Of a stretch of DNA of 23,381 nt, positions 23,303 through 23,381 are shown one piece after another. Source of the DNA: a virus. Every line of letters begins with the position of its first letter. The first letter of the stretch is position 1. A program made the position numbers and the translations under genes. The notes under the pieces are model-generated. The model did not search any database. It was given only the letters and a program-made list of their open reading frames with translations, and had not been told where the DNA came from. The stretch covers positions 1 to 23,381 of the IMG/VR virus record IMGVR_UViG_3300035698_015889; one strand, written 5' to 3'.

Positions 23303-23381
23303 TAGTATCAGCAGCAGCCGTATATTCATTTCCATGAAAGGTTGCATAGGCTCCTCTAGCTTGAGTGCCAAGGCCACCACC
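23283..23381 (-). CDS. Partial gene entering from the right edge (3' end, minus strand)
   Basis: The minus strand reads open from the right edge to TAG at 23285-23283, giving 32 residues that begin GGGLGTQARGAYATFHGNEY and end in KKEAS. The composition looks like real coding. The start lies outside the window. It is convergent with the upstream gene and overlaps its last 20 bases. No function can be assigned. Confidence 0.4.
   Translation of the reverse strand, partial: GGGLGTQARGAYATFHGNEYTAAADTTKKEAS

Noticed and set aside
1-23381. CRISPR array, tRNA genes, insertion sequences or attachment sites
   Set aside because: No spaced repeats, cloverleaf patterns, transposase motifs or flanking direct repeats were seen by eye on reading the window.

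Overview
The window is the virion-building region of a tailed phage or prophage. It is AT-rich by eye and uses ordinary bacterial signals (ATG starts, purine-rich Shine-Dalgarno (SD) sites, sigma70-like promoters). Head genes resemble the Mu set: large terminase, DUF935/gp29-type portal, gpI-like protease with a nested scaffold, DUF2190-like decoration protein, HK97-fold capsid and gpG-like protein. The tail set (tube protein, frameshifted chaperone pair, tape measure, small distal protein, hub protein, fibre, no sheath) fits a long non-contractile tail, so this looks like a siphovirus with a Mu-type head. A lipoprotein and lipopolysaccharide (LPS)-type enzymes suggest a Gram-negative host. 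No integrase, transposase or repressor is present, so lifestyle cannot be read here, and the host is not identifiable.

Layout. 1-2012: an HNH-AP2 endonuclease overlapping the terminase. 2013-10032: a plus-strand head and connector operon behind its own promoter, running from a portal-MuF fusion to the tail tube gene and ending in a strong hairpin terminator at 10063-10087. 10091-13642: a minus-strand block of seven tightly packed genes (two of them very small) inserted where the tail chaperone would normally follow. It encodes a GT9 (heptosyltransferase-like) glycosyltransferase, two Lar-like zinc ribbons, a small lipoprotein and a methyltransferase-kinase fusion resembling the O-antigen capping enzyme WbdD. 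13643-13740: a divergent promoter region. 13741-21903: the tail operon, with a -1 frameshift chaperone pair, a 726-residue tape measure, tail tip proteins and a 1020-residue fibre. 21909-23302: a further plus-strand accessory unit with its own promoter and an apparently leaderless gene for an O-antigen ligase/polymerase-like membrane protein, followed by a small unknown gene. A partial minus-strand gene seems to enter from the right edge.

The most interesting reading is that two separately promoted accessory units flanking the tail genes carry a surface-glycan remodelling set: a sugar transferase, a chain-capping methyltransferase-kinase, a Wzy/WaaL-like membrane enzyme and an outer-membrane lipoprotein. 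Such a set could alter the host surface and exclude competing phages. That is inference from protein families and arrangement; no function is demonstrated by sequence alone. Other notable features are a portal fused to the MuF head protein, a nested scaffold start, a textbook A_AAA_AAG slip site and a signal-peptide protein inside the head operon.
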